A DNA stretch of 63,460 bases, taken from a bacterium (GTDB lineage Bacteria > Zhuqueibacterota > QNDG01 > JAFGCO01). The stretch is taken from the NCBI GenBank assembly GCA_016930535.1, contig JAFGGN010000140.1, forward strand, positions 1 to 63,460, in the 5' to 3' direction. Within the stretch, counting starts at the first letter, position 1, and each line of letters begins with the position of its first letter. This document shows, piece after piece, positions 44,999 through 54,663 of the stretch. Under the pieces are notes generated by a model. The model was not told the origin of the DNA. It did not search any database and saw only the letters and a program-made list of their open reading frames with translations. The translations under genes and the position numbers were made by a program.

Positions 44999-46357
44999 TT
45001 ATTTAATGCCGTACGACTTCAATTTGCGGTGCAGATTGGCCCGGTCGATCTGAAGCAGGCGCGCCATCCTGGACACATTGCCGTCCGCCTGTTCATGGGC
45101 CATCAGCAAGAGCTGTTTCTCGAAGTTCTCCACCTGCTCACGGAACGATACGCCATCCTGCGGATCGGGAACGGCCCGAAGCAGGGCAGGCGTTCGTGCC
45201 GGGAGGGTGTCACGTACCTCGTCCGCTCCGATAATTTGATCCCTGCTCAGAATGGCCATACGCTCTGTAAAATTCATCAGTTCCCTGACATTGCCCGGCC
45301 AGTCGTAGAGCTGAAGATGGGTCATGCATCCTTCTCCCCACTGTTTCTGTCCCAGTCCGGTGCGCTGCGAGGTCAGCTTCAGGAAATGATGGACCAGGAG
45401 CGGAATATCGTCCCGCCTGTCGCGCAGACTCGGCACATGAATGGGGATCACATTCAAACGGTAAAAAAGGTCCTCGCGAAAAGCACCTTTTTCTATGGCC
45501 CCGGACAGATCCTTGTTCGTTGCGGAAATGACGCGCACATCGAACGCATACGGGGTATTCCCACCCAGGCGCACGGCTTCGTTCTCCTGCAGCACACGAA
45601 GCAGCTTGGCCTGTGTTTCAAGATTCATATCGCCGATCTCATCCAGAAACAGCGTCCCTCTGTCCGCTATTTCAAAACGGCCGGGTTTCTGTCTGTCGGC
45701 GCCGGTAAACGCGCCCTTCTCATGACCGAACAATTCACTTTCGACCAGATTGCCAGGAATAGCGGCACAGTTCAGGCTTATAAAAGGAGCGTCCTTTCGT
45801 TTGCTCTGCCGGTGTACGGCCCTGGCTACAAGTTCTTTGCCTGTTCCGTTCTCCCCCAGGATCAGAATGCGCCCGTCCGTAGGTGCGGCCCGGATAATGG
45901 TTTCTTTGAGACGCCGCATCACGAACGATTCACCAATGATTTCGGATCTGTCGTCCACGATCGACTCGAGCGCATCGACCCGTGCCTCCAGGGAGAGCTG
46001 ACGTTCGATATGGGCCGTTTCGATAAGCACGCGTTCCGGATTCAACGGCTTTTCAAGGAACGTATGGGCTCCCAGTTTGGTTGCCTGCACAGCCGTATCG
46101 AGATCGGACTGGCCGGACATCATGATGACCGCCGTTTCCGGGGACAAATCACGCAACGATTTTAAAACCTGCAGGCCGTCCATACCCGGCAGTTTCAGGT
46201 CAAGAAAGGTCAGGTCAACCATGACGGTCCTGATCCGTTCAAGCGCCGATTCTCCGCATGGCGCACTATGGACCTGATGCCCCTCGTCCTCAAGAAGGCG
46301 GGTCAGGGATTGACGGATATTCGGCTCGTCATCCACGATGAGAATGCGAAGTTTCAT
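44999..46357 (-). CDS. NtrC-family sigma-54 response regulator
   Basis: Transcription activator of 452 residues from ATG at 46357, chosen because TGGAGAAAACGA precedes it and the canonical receiver starts there. The receiver (1-120) is complete: acidic pair in ILIVDDEPNIRQ, phospho-Asp in LTFLDLKLPGMDG, and Lys in FLEKPL. The AAA+ domain (about 140-375) has GENGTGKELVARA, GAFTGA and TLFLDEIGDM. The Fis-type helix-turn-helix is at the end (VSRMARLLQIDRANLHRKLK). The start lies inside the 3' end of hflX (29-base overlap). No histidine kinase is adjacent. Confidence 0.92.
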   Translation of the reverse strand: MKLRILIVDDEPNIRQSLTRLLEDEGHQVHSAPCGESALERIRTVMVDLTFLDLKLPGMDGLQVLKSLRDLSPETAVIMMSGQSDLDTAVQATKLGAHTFLEKPLNPERVLIETAHIERQLSLEARVDALESIVDDRSEIIGESFVMRRLKETIIRAAPTDGRILILGENGTGKELVARAVHRQSKRKDAPFISLNCAAIPGNLVESELFGHEKGAFTGADRQKPGRFEIADRGTLFLDEIGDMNLETQAKLLRVLQENEAVRLGGNTPYAFDVRVISATNKDLSGAIEKGAFREDLFYRLNVIPIHVPSLRDRRDDIPLLVHHFLKLTSQRTGLGQKQWGEGCMTHLQLYDWPGNVRELMNFTERMAILSRDQIIGADEVRDTLPARTPALLRAVPDPQDGVSFREQVENFEKQLLLMAHEQADGNVSRMARLLQIDRANLHRKLKSYGIK

Positions 46358-47684
46358 TCGTTTTCTCCAGATGTTTGAGAATTCTTGACCGTCCCTCAGA
46401 GGATGTGCGGTAACGGATAACCGCGACATTGTCCTCATAAGTGACGTCGAGTACATCTGACCATTGATGAACAAAATCGATTGCACGGCCCTGTCCCGCC
46501 GGAATCCGCAGCACGTCCTCGACCGAACTGTCACGCAGCAGCTGATCCACACGATCCGTCAGTTCGGAAAGGCCCCTGCCTGTCTTCGCGGACACGAAAA
46601 CCGAACCGGGATGAACGACAGGCAATTCCTGAAGCATCTCCCCGTTACCGAGCGCATCCAGTTTGTTGAACACCAGGAGTTTCGGTTTCCGTTCCAGACC
46701 CATCTCCCCGAGAAGCGCCTCCGTGGTTCTGACATGATCCTCGAAATTGGGATGGGTCATATCGACAACGTGTAAAAGCAGGTCCGCCTGAACCGTCTCC
46801 TCGAGTGTGCTCCGAAACGAGGCCACAAGATGGTGGGGCAGTTTTCGGATAAAACCAACGGTATCGGTGAGCAGGACCCTGGGAAACGTCCTGAGCGGCA
46901 GTGACCGTATGGTGGCATCCAGTGTAGCGAAGAGCCGGTTCTCCACGAATACGTCAGCCTGTGTCAGAGCATTCATCAGGCTCGATTTTCCGGCATTTGT
47001 ATATCCGATCAGGGCCACCTGGCGAAAACGCCGCCGCCCCTCGCGCCTGACATTTCTCTGCTGCTCGATTCGGCGCAGTTCATCCTTGAGTACGCGTATC
47101 CGTTTACGAATGAGACGTCTGTCCACTTCCAGCTGGGTTTCGCCCGGACCGCGTGTGCCGATACCCCCGACCTGGCGGGAGAGATGTGTCCACTGACGCG
47201 TGAGCCGGGGATACAAATATTCCAGCTGGGCCAGTTCCACCTGTGTCTGCGCCTCGCGCGATCTTGCCCGCCGGGCGAATATATCCAGAATCAGTCCGCT
47301 TCTGTCCAGCACCTTGGTTCGAAAGGATGTTTCCAGGTTTTTTACCTGGGCCGGACTGAGCTCTTCGTCAAAAATGACAAGTGTGGCCCCCCTGTCGTCG
47401 CAGATTTCGGCCACTTCGCGTACTTTACCGGCTCCGATAACCGTAGCCGGATCGATTTTTGAACGTTCCTGAATAACGCGCCATACGACCCGTGCACCGG
47501 CCGTGTCCGCAAGCATGTCCAGTTCCTGAAGATGTTCTTCCGCTTCAGAACGCGTCATCGTGCCGGTTTGGCATCCTACCAGAACCGCTTTTTCAGGCTC
47601 AGGAGCGGTCTCATAATAATCGCCCGTTATTGGCTCCTTTGATCCGGAAAATGCATCAACTCTCCTTCTTGGCGGATCGTGCAA
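46329..47684 (-). CDS. hflX: Ribosome-associated GTPase HflX
   Basis: Binds the large ribosomal subunit and can split stalled ribosomes. It has about 451 residues. The HflX N-domain has VIGAGKVREVAEI and VIFDEELSPAQVKNLE, followed by GGIGTRGPGETQLEVDRR. G-domain: G1 GYTNAGKSSLMN, G3 DTVGF, G4 NKLD, G5 VSAKTG. The start is unclear: the family-conserved N-terminus (EKAVLVGCQTG) has no in-frame ATG or GTG before it. The nearest candidate is TTG at 47684, inside the end of the VWA gene; the next ATG (47555) would cut into the domain. Confidence 0.93.
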   Translation of the reverse strand: MHDPPRRRVDAFSGSKEPITGDYYETAPEPEKAVLVGCQTGTMTRSEAEEHLQELDMLADTAGARVVWRVIQERSKIDPATVIGAGKVREVAEICDDRGATLVIFDEELSPAQVKNLETSFRTKVLDRSGLILDIFARRARSREAQTQVELAQLEYLYPRLTRQWTHLSRQVGGIGTRGPGETQLEVDRRLIRKRIRVLKDELRRIEQQRNVRREGRRRFRQVALIGYTNAGKSSLMNALTQADVFVENRLFATLDATIRSLPLRTFPRVLLTDTVGFIRKLPHHLVASFRSTLEETVQADLLLHVVDMTHPNFEDHVRTTEALLGEMGLERKPKLLVFNKLDALGNGEMLQELPVVHPGSVFVSAKTGRGLSELTDRVDQLLRDSSVEDVLRIPAGQGRAIDFVHQWSDVLDVTYEDNVAVIRYRTSSEGRSRILKHLEKTNETSHSHRG

Positions 47685-49719
47685 GTATAATCTCGGCCAG
47701 CATGAAAAGCAGGGCAATGAGCAGCATTTCCCAGCCCAGCTCTTTTCCCCATCTGGACTGACGAATCCCGTTTTCCAGCGATGCATCATCCGTTAAAAAA
47801 TGAATATTCAGTTTTTCAAAGTGCTTTGTGAACAGGGCGGGATCCATGGGAGTAAAATCCGACTCATCGGGATTCATGTTTACTGCACGGACACACAAAA
47901 GCGAGTCATTCTGCCTGATCCGGTAAAATCCGGGCGAAGATGCCCGGTCGATCCGTATTTGCACATGGCGGCCGGAAACAACGGGCAGAACATCCACCTG
48001 TTCCCCGCCTGGAAAATTAGCCGTAAAACGGGATCCTTCCGGGGGCACTGTCGGCAGCGGCACCTGAAGTGCGCCGCCGCTGAAACCCGCATTATCTTCC
48101 CGGATCCGTCCGCCTGCAAACAGTCCCAGACGATAAATCAGCGGAGCAAAAAACGGATTCGTATGAAAATCGGACCATGGCGTGGAGATACTGCTGGTTG
48201 CCAGAATCATGGTCCGCTGATCCCGGTCGTGAACAGCAAGAAAGGGATCCCCGTTCCTGTACCGCATCACAATCTGGTTCGAACCGGTCTCAGTCAGCTG
48301 AATGGTCCTGAAAAATCTGGGGGATTCGAATTCTCCCTTTCCATCGAAGATCTGTTCAAACAGGGGATGTTCGAAATTCACAGGTCCCAATGAATGAAAT
48401 GCGTCACTCCCGGACATTCCGGACCCGGTCATTCCGGAAATATTACCGAGCAGAAAACCGAACGGCCCTGTCAGCCGCTCGTTCAATTGTCTGATATCCG
48501 AATCCGATCCGGGGAAAATGATGAGACCGCCGCCGTTTTCAACAAATCTCATGAGGTTCTGAAGCTCGATCTCGGTAAGCGCCGGACAATTGATCATATA
48601 GGCCACATCGATATCGGACAGCCGCCATGTCCAATCCGACCCTGTTATTGCTTCTGAGATGCTGAAGGACGCATGCCCCTGATGAGGGGCGAGTACGAGC
48701 TTTACAGGCAACAGGTCGGCGGGTCTGCCTCCGATCAGCAGCGCTCGGATGGTTTCGGGGATCTGTGCGCTGAAAAACCATTGATTGTCCGCAATAAACG
48801 CATCCTCGTCGATCTCTATTTGTCCGAGCATCCAGCCCGGATCCGGATTCATCACCTGAAAATCGACGCGCATGGTCCCGCCCGCCGGAATATTCACCAT
48901 TTTCTGGGAACAGGATGAACCGTTGACAATCAGTCTGACAAGCAGATCCTGAACAGGCGTGGTTGAATAATTCCTGATCTGAGCAAACACACGCACGGGA
49001 TTGCCCGGACTTAGGATCTGGCTCTCGATACCGCCGCCGGTAATGGCTGTGTTATCCACATCTTCGGTCACGGAAATGACATGACACAGATCGACATGAC
49101 GGAGTACCGCCGTACTGTCGTCATCTCTGAAAGCCGTGGATGCCTGCAAATCCGTAATAAGAACGACTTCCCGGTTGATGTCGGTCCCGTTAAGCAGACC
49201 GGACGCGGTGTTCAGCAATTCATCGAGAGCGGATGCATCATAAACCGGTTCCGCCTTCTGTATCTCCGCTCCGATCCGGTCCAGCTGCTGTCCCAGCAGA
49301 ACAGGGACCGTTTGCGGCCGGACAATCAGGGCCACATCATCCGTATGGTCGAACAGGTGCAGTATACGCATGGCCGCGTTCTGCGCTCTGCTCCATACTT
49401 TTCCTCTGCTCATGCTCATGGAATGGTCAAACACGATAACCGAATGGCACCGTGAACGGGCAAGCATGCGGGCATGGGAACGGAAAGTCGGACGTGCAAA
49501 TGCAAGCACCAGAAAGAGCACGATCAGACATCGCACGACCAGGAGCAGTATTTGCCGGATCCGGAGCCGCTTGAAATGCTGGCTCTGGACCTGTTTCAGA
49601 AACATCAGGCTGCTGAAATACACCCTTTTGACTTTCTGTTTTGCCAGCAGATGAATCAGAAGAGGAATGGCTATTCCGAGAAGGGCAATGAGGATCGATG
49701 TATTGATAAATCCAAGCAC
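47656..49719 (-). CDS. BatA-like membrane protein with VWA domain
   Basis: Inner-membrane protein of 687 residues. The N-terminal aerotolerance-regulator module (MLGFINTSILIALLGIAIPL, then LLAKQKVKRVYFSSLMFLK) has two helices. A von Willebrand A domain follows with MIDAS motif DHSMSMS near residue 98. A long beta-rich extracytoplasmic part then leads to a final helix (ELGWEMLLIALLFMLAEIIL). Such proteins normally sit with MoxR, DUF58 and further Bat proteins; none of these is in the window, so it is an isolated member. hflX begins inside or right after its end. Confidence 0.85.
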   Translation of the reverse strand: MLGFINTSILIALLGIAIPLLIHLLAKQKVKRVYFSSLMFLKQVQSQHFKRLRIRQILLLVVRCLIVLFLVLAFARPTFRSHARMLARSRCHSVIVFDHSMSMSRGKVWSRAQNAAMRILHLFDHTDDVALIVRPQTVPVLLGQQLDRIGAEIQKAEPVYDASALDELLNTASGLLNGTDINREVVLITDLQASTAFRDDDSTAVLRHVDLCHVISVTEDVDNTAITGGGIESQILSPGNPVRVFAQIRNYSTTPVQDLLVRLIVNGSSCSQKMVNIPAGGTMRVDFQVMNPDPGWMLGQIEIDEDAFIADNQWFFSAQIPETIRALLIGGRPADLLPVKLVLAPHQGHASFSISEAITGSDWTWRLSDIDVAYMINCPALTEIELQNLMRFVENGGGLIIFPGSDSDIRQLNERLTGPFGFLLGNISGMTGSGMSGSDAFHSLGPVNFEHPLFEQIFDGKGEFESPRFFRTIQLTETGSNQIVMRYRNGDPFLAVHDRDQRTMILATSSISTPWSDFHTNPFFAPLIYRLGLFAGGRIREDNAGFSGGALQVPLPTVPPEGSRFTANFPGGEQVDVLPVVSGRHVQIRIDRASSPGFYRIRQNDSLLCVRAVNMNPDESDFTPMDPALFTKHFEKLNIHFLTDDASLENGIRQSRWGKELGWEMLLIALLFMLAEIILARSAKKES

Positions 49720-49785
49720 GATAGTGTTTATCTGTTCATTTTTAACAATTAGATACCGGCTGTTTCCCGATTCTCTGAAAATGAT

Positions 49786-50361
49786 TCAGGAATCCTGAAA
49801 CAGCCGCTGTTCGACAATCTCGCAGAATATGTGCGCGACTATGATATGACTTTCCTGAACACGCGCGGTTATATCGCTCTGTATCTGCACGGATACATCG
49901 GCAAGTGCGGTCAGCGGACCGGATTTCATTCCGGTCATCGCGATACCGACGAGTCCCAGCGATTTGGCCGTTTCCATGGCCCCGACCACATTTTCAGATG
50001 TTCCGCTGGTACTCAGGGCCAGCAGAACATCGCCGGGTCTGCCAAGCGCTTCGATCTGCCTTGAAAAAACCGACTGGAATCCGAAATCATTGCTGCATGC
50101 AGTCAATATGGAAGTATCCGTGGTCAGGGCAATGGCGGGCAATCCGGTTCTGTCTTTCTGAAAACGAACAACAAATTCTGTTGCAACATGCTGACAGTCC
50201 GCGGCACTGCCCCCGTTGCCGCAGATCAGGAGTTTATTTCCGGCCTGCATCGCATGGCATATATGATCCGCGGCCCGGGCGATCGATTCCCCGCAATGTT
50301 GATCCACACTCTGAATCACACGGAGCGATTCTTCAAGATATTTTGAAATAATTGCTTTCAT
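49786..50361 (-). CDS. gmhA: Sedoheptulose-7-phosphate isomerase (SIS domain)
   Basis: Makes D-glycero-D-manno-heptose-7-phosphate for lipopolysaccharide or S-layer glycans. It has 191 residues from ATG 50361 with AGGTGATC before it. The SIS core is KLLICGNGGSAADCQHVATEFV, followed by LLALSTSGTSENVVGAMETA and a C-terminal HIIVAHIFCEIVEQRLF. The close fit to GmhA, including QHVATEFV and HIFCEIVE, supports the assignment. The other heptose genes are not nearby. Confidence 0.92.
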   Translation of the reverse strand: MKAIISKYLEESLRVIQSVDQHCGESIARAADHICHAMQAGNKLLICGNGGSAADCQHVATEFVVRFQKDRTGLPAIALTTDTSILTACSNDFGFQSVFSRQIEALGRPGDVLLALSTSGTSENVVGAMETAKSLGLVGIAMTGMKSGPLTALADVSVQIQSDITARVQESHIIVAHIFCEIVEQRLFQDS

Positions 50362-50378
50362 GATCACCTGTTCCTCGA

Positions 50379-51146
50379 TCAGAATCCAAACCAGCGCTTC
50401 TTTCTGGGCCGGTCAAAGGAAATCGGAGGCGGAACTGAAACCGGTTTGCCCTGTACTGCAAGATGCGCATGACGATAAAAAAGATTCCTGGCTGTTTCCT
50501 CGCCCCAGTTTTTATGTATCTCCCGATAAGCCCTGCTGAGCAGCATGGGGCGGGATCCGCCTCCATGACAATCGGATCCGACAAAATGAATCAGCCGGTG
50601 GTTCAGCAGAATCTCGGCCACCTTCCTGACCTTTGTACCGAAAACTCCCGTAATACTGCCGCCGTTGAGCTGCATGAGAACACCGCGATTGACGAGTTCG
50701 AACACGGTCTCCGGATTTCTCATGATCTGCATGTTCCGTTCGGGATGGGCCAGAACCGGCACGATGCCGTTTATTCCCATATCGAAAATGCGCTCATTCG
50801 CATCCAGGGGAATGTCTCCCAGAGGCAGCTCAAACAGGAGATATTTTCGCTGGCCGTTGATCGTGGCCACTTTGGATGTATAGGAAAACACGGACTGACA
50901 ATGAATTTCCGAGCCAAGCCAGAGAGTCATCTCAATGCCTTCCTGCCTGGCCCGCAGCTGAAGTTCCTGAAACGTTTCCAGCATGCGGTTTTCAAGGATT
51001 TCATCCAGCCGGTTCAGAACATGCGACGTGCTGACAGCTCCCCTGATACCGTCCTCCATCCCCTGACGCAGCAGAGACAGGGCTTCTTTCCAGTCCACGG
51101 GTCCGTCGTCGATATTCGGCAGAATATGTGTATGAAAATCAATCAT
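50379..51146 (-). CDS. PHP-family protein-tyrosine phosphatase (CpsB/YwqE-like)
   Basis: Metal-dependent phosphatase of the PHP fold that usually dephosphorylates a tyrosine kinase controlling exopolysaccharide export. It has 255 residues from ATG 51146, where the conserved MIDFHTHILPNIDDGP begins. Further metal ligands are in GAVSTSHVL, LFELPLG, LAHPERN and FVGSDCHGGGSRP. It lies 10 bp after the GGGP synthase gene and 17 bp before gmhA, a small envelope-glycan unit. No tyrosine kinase is in the window. Confidence 0.88.
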   Translation of the reverse strand: MIDFHTHILPNIDDGPVDWKEALSLLRQGMEDGIRGAVSTSHVLNRLDEILENRMLETFQELQLRARQEGIEMTLWLGSEIHCQSVFSYTSKVATINGQRKYLLFELPLGDIPLDANERIFDMGINGIVPVLAHPERNMQIMRNPETVFELVNRGVLMQLNGGSITGVFGTKVRKVAEILLNHRLIHFVGSDCHGGGSRPMLLSRAYREIHKNWGEETARNLFYRHAHLAVQGKPVSVPPPISFDRPRKKRWFGF

Positions 51147-51156
51147 GATTGAACGC

Positions 51157-51900
51157 TCATCCTGCATGAATGGCCGCGGCAAAATCGCCCAGCCTGGCGT
51201 GATTGTCCTGATCCTCCATCACGGTTCCCGTGACCACGAACGATGCGCCGGATAGTACTTTCTGCCGTGCAGCTTCAGGCTCACGGATGCCTCCTCCCAC
51301 GATCACGGGTATGCCGACGGAAGTTGTAACCGCTTTGATCATGGATTCGGGTACGGACTGATCCGCACCGCTGCCCGCCTCGAGGTAAAGCAGACGCAGT
51401 CCCAGAAGTTCACCGGCCATGGCATGGGCCACTGCAATTTCCGGTTTATGCCGCGGAATGGGCTTGCTGTCACTCATGAATTCAGCTGCCGTGGTTTTAC
51501 CGGATTCCACGAGCATGTATCCCGTGGGAATGGCTTCCAGTTTCAGCGACCGGACGACCGGGGCCGTATGCACCTGCTCGCCGATCAGATAATGCGGATT
51601 GCGTCCGCTGATCAGGGTCATAAAAAAGATGGCATCCGCATGGCCGGAAACCTGGCGGCCGCTGCCCGGGAAAAGAATCACGGGTATGGATACGGCTTTT
51701 TTCACTTCCCCGACAAACCGGTCGAATTCAGTGGAAAAAAGCAGACTGCCTCCGATGAGAAGTCCGTCCACACCCTGCTCCTCGCAGGTCCTTGCCAGCG
51801 CAATCAGCTGGTTCATCGGTTTTTTATCAGGATCGATCAGCACGAGATATCCTGCACCGCGTTTTTTCCGTATGTCTAACAGTGTCTGATATGTATTCAT
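51157..51900 (-). CDS. Geranylgeranylglyceryl-phosphate synthase family protein (PcrB/GGGPS)
   Basis: Prenyl-ether-lipid enzyme family: transfers an isoprenyl chain to sn-glycerol-1-phosphate. It has 247 residues from ATG 51900 (MNTYQTLLDIRKKRG); a TTG 15 bases upstream is possible. Family marks: GYLVLIDPDKK, GVDGLLIGGSLLF, PVILFPGS, YMLVESGKTTA, LLYLEAGSGAD and PVIVGGGIREPE. Best known from archaea, but homologues occur in Bacteroidota and other FCB bacteria. Chain length and product here are unknown; no G1P dehydrogenase is in the window. Confidence 0.9.
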   Translation of the reverse strand: MNTYQTLLDIRKKRGAGYLVLIDPDKKPMNQLIALARTCEEQGVDGLLIGGSLLFSTEFDRFVGEVKKAVSIPVILFPGSGRQVSGHADAIFFMTLISGRNPHYLIGEQVHTAPVVRSLKLEAIPTGYMLVESGKTTAAEFMSDSKPIPRHKPEIAVAHAMAGELLGLRLLYLEAGSGADQSVPESMIKAVTTSVGIPVIVGGGIREPEAARQKVLSGASFVVTGTVMEDQDNHARLGDFAAAIHAG

Positions 51901-51929
51901 GGCATTTTTCTTCAATGTTGTTACCGGTT

Positions 51930-54545
51930 TTATTTTAACAGGGCTTTCACAATACCGGGAACCGCATCCAGCGCATCCTGAATCCTAGCGACATCCTTGC
52001 CTCCGGCCAGGGCCATATGCGGTTTGCCGCCTCCGCCCCCGTCCACGATCCGGGCAGCTTCTTTAACGATATCCCCGGCCTTCAATCCTTTGTCCCGGAT
52101 CAGATCGTCGGTGACCACACAGAGGAGATTCGCCTTGTCGTTGAGCACAGCGCCAAGCATCACAACGCCTGATTTCAGTTTCTCCCGCACACGGTCACCG
52201 AAATCGCGAAGCGCATCCACATCGGGCACTTCGATCCGCCCGCATGCCACAGGGATACCCGAAACCGGTTCCGCCTTGTTCAGAAGAGCCTCGAGATCGG
52301 ATCCCGCGGACATCTTCTGAACCTGCCTCAGTTTCTTTTCCTGGGATTTGCGCTCTTCGAGAAGGATCGCGATTTTGTTCACCAGTTCATCGGGACGGCA
52401 CTTTAAAAGTGAGGCCGCGTCATGCAGACACATTTTCTCCTGCCGGATCAGATGATCGGCCCCTTCTCCGGTCAGGGCCTCGATGCGCCGCACGCCGGCT
52501 GAAACACTCTCCTCACTGACAATGCGAAAACAACCAATCTGACCCGTAAATTCCAGATGTGTCCCTCCGCACAGCTCCATGGAGTATTCATCCATCTGAA
52601 CGACACGCACCCGCTCACCGTATTTTTCTCCGAAAAGCGCCGTCGCACCGCGTGATTTCGCTTCATCAATCGATGTATTGAACGTTTGAACACGGATATT
52701 ATTCCGGACCTGTCGGTTGACCTCCCATTCCACCTGTTCGATTTGTTCGGACGTCATGCCCCCGAAATGCGTAAAGTCAAAACGCAGATGGTCCGGTGCC
52801 ACCAGTGATCCCGCCTGATTGACATGATCGCCGAGCACGTTTTTCAATGCCTTGTGCAGCAGATGCGTGGCCGTATGGTTCCGGGCCGTCGAAAGCCGCT
52901 CATCACGATTGACCGCGGCTTCCACTCCGGGATCTTCGATCCTGTCACCGGATTCGAAATGCCCGACATGCAGGATCTGATCGCCCTGCTTCACCGTATT
53001 GAGAATACGTATAACAAAATTCCCGCCCGTGAGTACACCCTGATCTCCCACCTGTCCTCCGGATTCCGCGTAGAACGGCGTCTGATCGAGTATACATAAT
53101 ATCTGTCCGTTGGCATTCTGGAACCTCCGTATCGTTGCACGGGCGGACATGCTTTCATATCCGACAAACCGGGATTCCTCACCTTCCGAAAGCACGGTCC
53201 AGTCGTCACTCTGAGACACGGAAAACTGTGCGCTCTGACGGGCGCGTTCCCTCTGTGCATCCATGGCTGCCTGAAAGCCGGTCTCATCGACTGTCAATCC
53301 CTTTTCCCTGGCCATGAGCTGGGTCAGATCCAGGGGGAATCCGTATGTATCATACAGCCGGAACGCATCACTGCCTGGGATCTCCCTGTTCCCGCCGGTC
53401 AGTCCCTGTGTGATGGATTCAAAAATTTCGATTCCCCTGTCCAGAACATCGTTGAATCTGTCTTCCTCCGACTGAATCACATGCGTCGTATGCTGTTCAC
53501 GCTCCCGGATTTCCGGATAAGCCTCTCCCATGGTGCGTATCAGAACAGGCACCAGTTTGTATATGAACGGTTCATGCATGCCCAGGTTGCGCCCGTATCT
53601 CGCTGCCCGTCTCAGCAGACGGCGGAGTACGTATCCCCGGCCTTCATTCGAGGGGAGAACGCCGTCGGTAATAGCGAATGTCAGGGCCCGGATGTGATCG
53701 GCAATCACACGAAACGCAGCGATATCGCCGGACTGTTTCCAGTCATTTTTAACCAGTCCGGCGATCCCGTCCAGAACCGGTGTAAACACGTCGGTTTCAT
53801 AATTGGATTTTTTCCCTTGCAGCACGGCCGTAACGCGCTCGAATCCCATGCCGGTATCCACGTGTCTGCAGGGCAGTACATGAAGCGCGCCGTTTTCGTC
53901 CCGGTTGTACTGAATGAAAACCAGGTTCCACAATTCGATATACCTGGCACATCCGGCATTGATGCCGCACCGGTGCCCTTTCACATGCTGCTTGTCACAA
54001 AATCCCTCGCCCAGATCGATATGAATCTCCGAACAGGGGCCGCACGGGCCTGTCGCTCCCATCTCCCAGAAATTGTCTTTTTCATCGAAGCGGACCACAC
54101 GGGAGGGTGCGATATCCGTCACCTTTTTCCACAGAACCTCCGCTTCATCGTCCTCACGGAACACCGTGGCCCATATGCTGTCCTTCGTGAGTCCCCAGAT
54201 TTTCGTCAGCAGCTCCCAGGCCCAAAGAATAGCCTCTTCCTTGTAATAATCGCCGAAGGACCAGTTGCCCAGCATTTCAAAGAATGTATGATGATAGGTG
54301 TCGTGCCCCACCTCTTCCAGATCATTATGTTTTCCGCTCACGCGGATGCATTTCTGCGAATCCGCGGCCCGTGTATACGGCCGCTGGCCCGTTCCGAGAA
54401 AAACATCCTTGAACTGGTTCATGCCCGCATTGGTAAAGAGCAGCGTGGGATCGTCCAGCGGCGCCACAGGCGCACTGGGTACGATTTTATGATTCTTTTT
54501 ACTGAAAAAATCGAGAAATGACTGCCGTACTTCGGATGCTTTCAT
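51930..54545 (-). CDS. alaS: Alanyl-tRNA synthetase
   Basis: Charges tRNA-Ala. It has 871 residues, normal length. Catalytic domain about 1-440 with FTNAGMNQFKDVFLG and CIRVSGKHNDLEEVG. The editing domain is about 560-710 with zinc ligands NHTATHLLHKAL and CGGTHLEFTGQIG. The C-Ala domain ends GGGGGKPHMALAGG, also typical. It lies 29 bp upstream of the GGGP synthase gene. Confidence 0.97.
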   Translation of the reverse strand: MKASEVRQSFLDFFSKKNHKIVPSAPVAPLDDPTLLFTNAGMNQFKDVFLGTGQRPYTRAADSQKCIRVSGKHNDLEEVGHDTYHHTFFEMLGNWSFGDYYKEEAILWAWELLTKIWGLTKDSIWATVFREDDEAEVLWKKVTDIAPSRVVRFDEKDNFWEMGATGPCGPCSEIHIDLGEGFCDKQHVKGHRCGINAGCARYIELWNLVFIQYNRDENGALHVLPCRHVDTGMGFERVTAVLQGKKSNYETDVFTPVLDGIAGLVKNDWKQSGDIAAFRVIADHIRALTFAITDGVLPSNEGRGYVLRRLLRRAARYGRNLGMHEPFIYKLVPVLIRTMGEAYPEIREREQHTTHVIQSEEDRFNDVLDRGIEIFESITQGLTGGNREIPGSDAFRLYDTYGFPLDLTQLMAREKGLTVDETGFQAAMDAQRERARQSAQFSVSQSDDWTVLSEGEESRFVGYESMSARATIRRFQNANGQILCILDQTPFYAESGGQVGDQGVLTGGNFVIRILNTVKQGDQILHVGHFESGDRIEDPGVEAAVNRDERLSTARNHTATHLLHKALKNVLGDHVNQAGSLVAPDHLRFDFTHFGGMTSEQIEQVEWEVNRQVRNNIRVQTFNTSIDEAKSRGATALFGEKYGERVRVVQMDEYSMELCGGTHLEFTGQIGCFRIVSEESVSAGVRRIEALTGEGADHLIRQEKMCLHDAASLLKCRPDELVNKIAILLEERKSQEKKLRQVQKMSAGSDLEALLNKAEPVSGIPVACGRIEVPDVDALRDFGDRVREKLKSGVVMLGAVLNDKANLLCVVTDDLIRDKGLKAGDIVKEAARIVDGGGGGKPHMALAGGKDVARIQDALDAVPGIVKALLK

Positions 54546-54640
54546 AAACGTTTACCGGCTCGCTGTTTAGTAATTCGGAACAATGTCAAGTCAATAAATA
54601 TAAAGACTTTTGGATTGAATTGCAATGTGCAATTAAGTAA

Positions 54641-54663
54641 GTGTTCGTTCTTTCTTCTTTAAT
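54641..54663 (-). repeat. A-rich stop-codon element, copy 3
   Basis: On the mtfA coding strand the stop TAA (54659-54661) lies in GATTAAAGAAGAAAGAACGA. Same family as the elements at the stops of nadK, KamA and the methyltransferase at 55674. Confidence 0.6.

Noticed and set aside
49786..51146. Capsule biosynthesis island
   Set aside because: gmhA and a CpsB-like phosphatase are adjacent, but no polymerase, exporter, tyrosine kinase or glycosyltransferase is present in the window.
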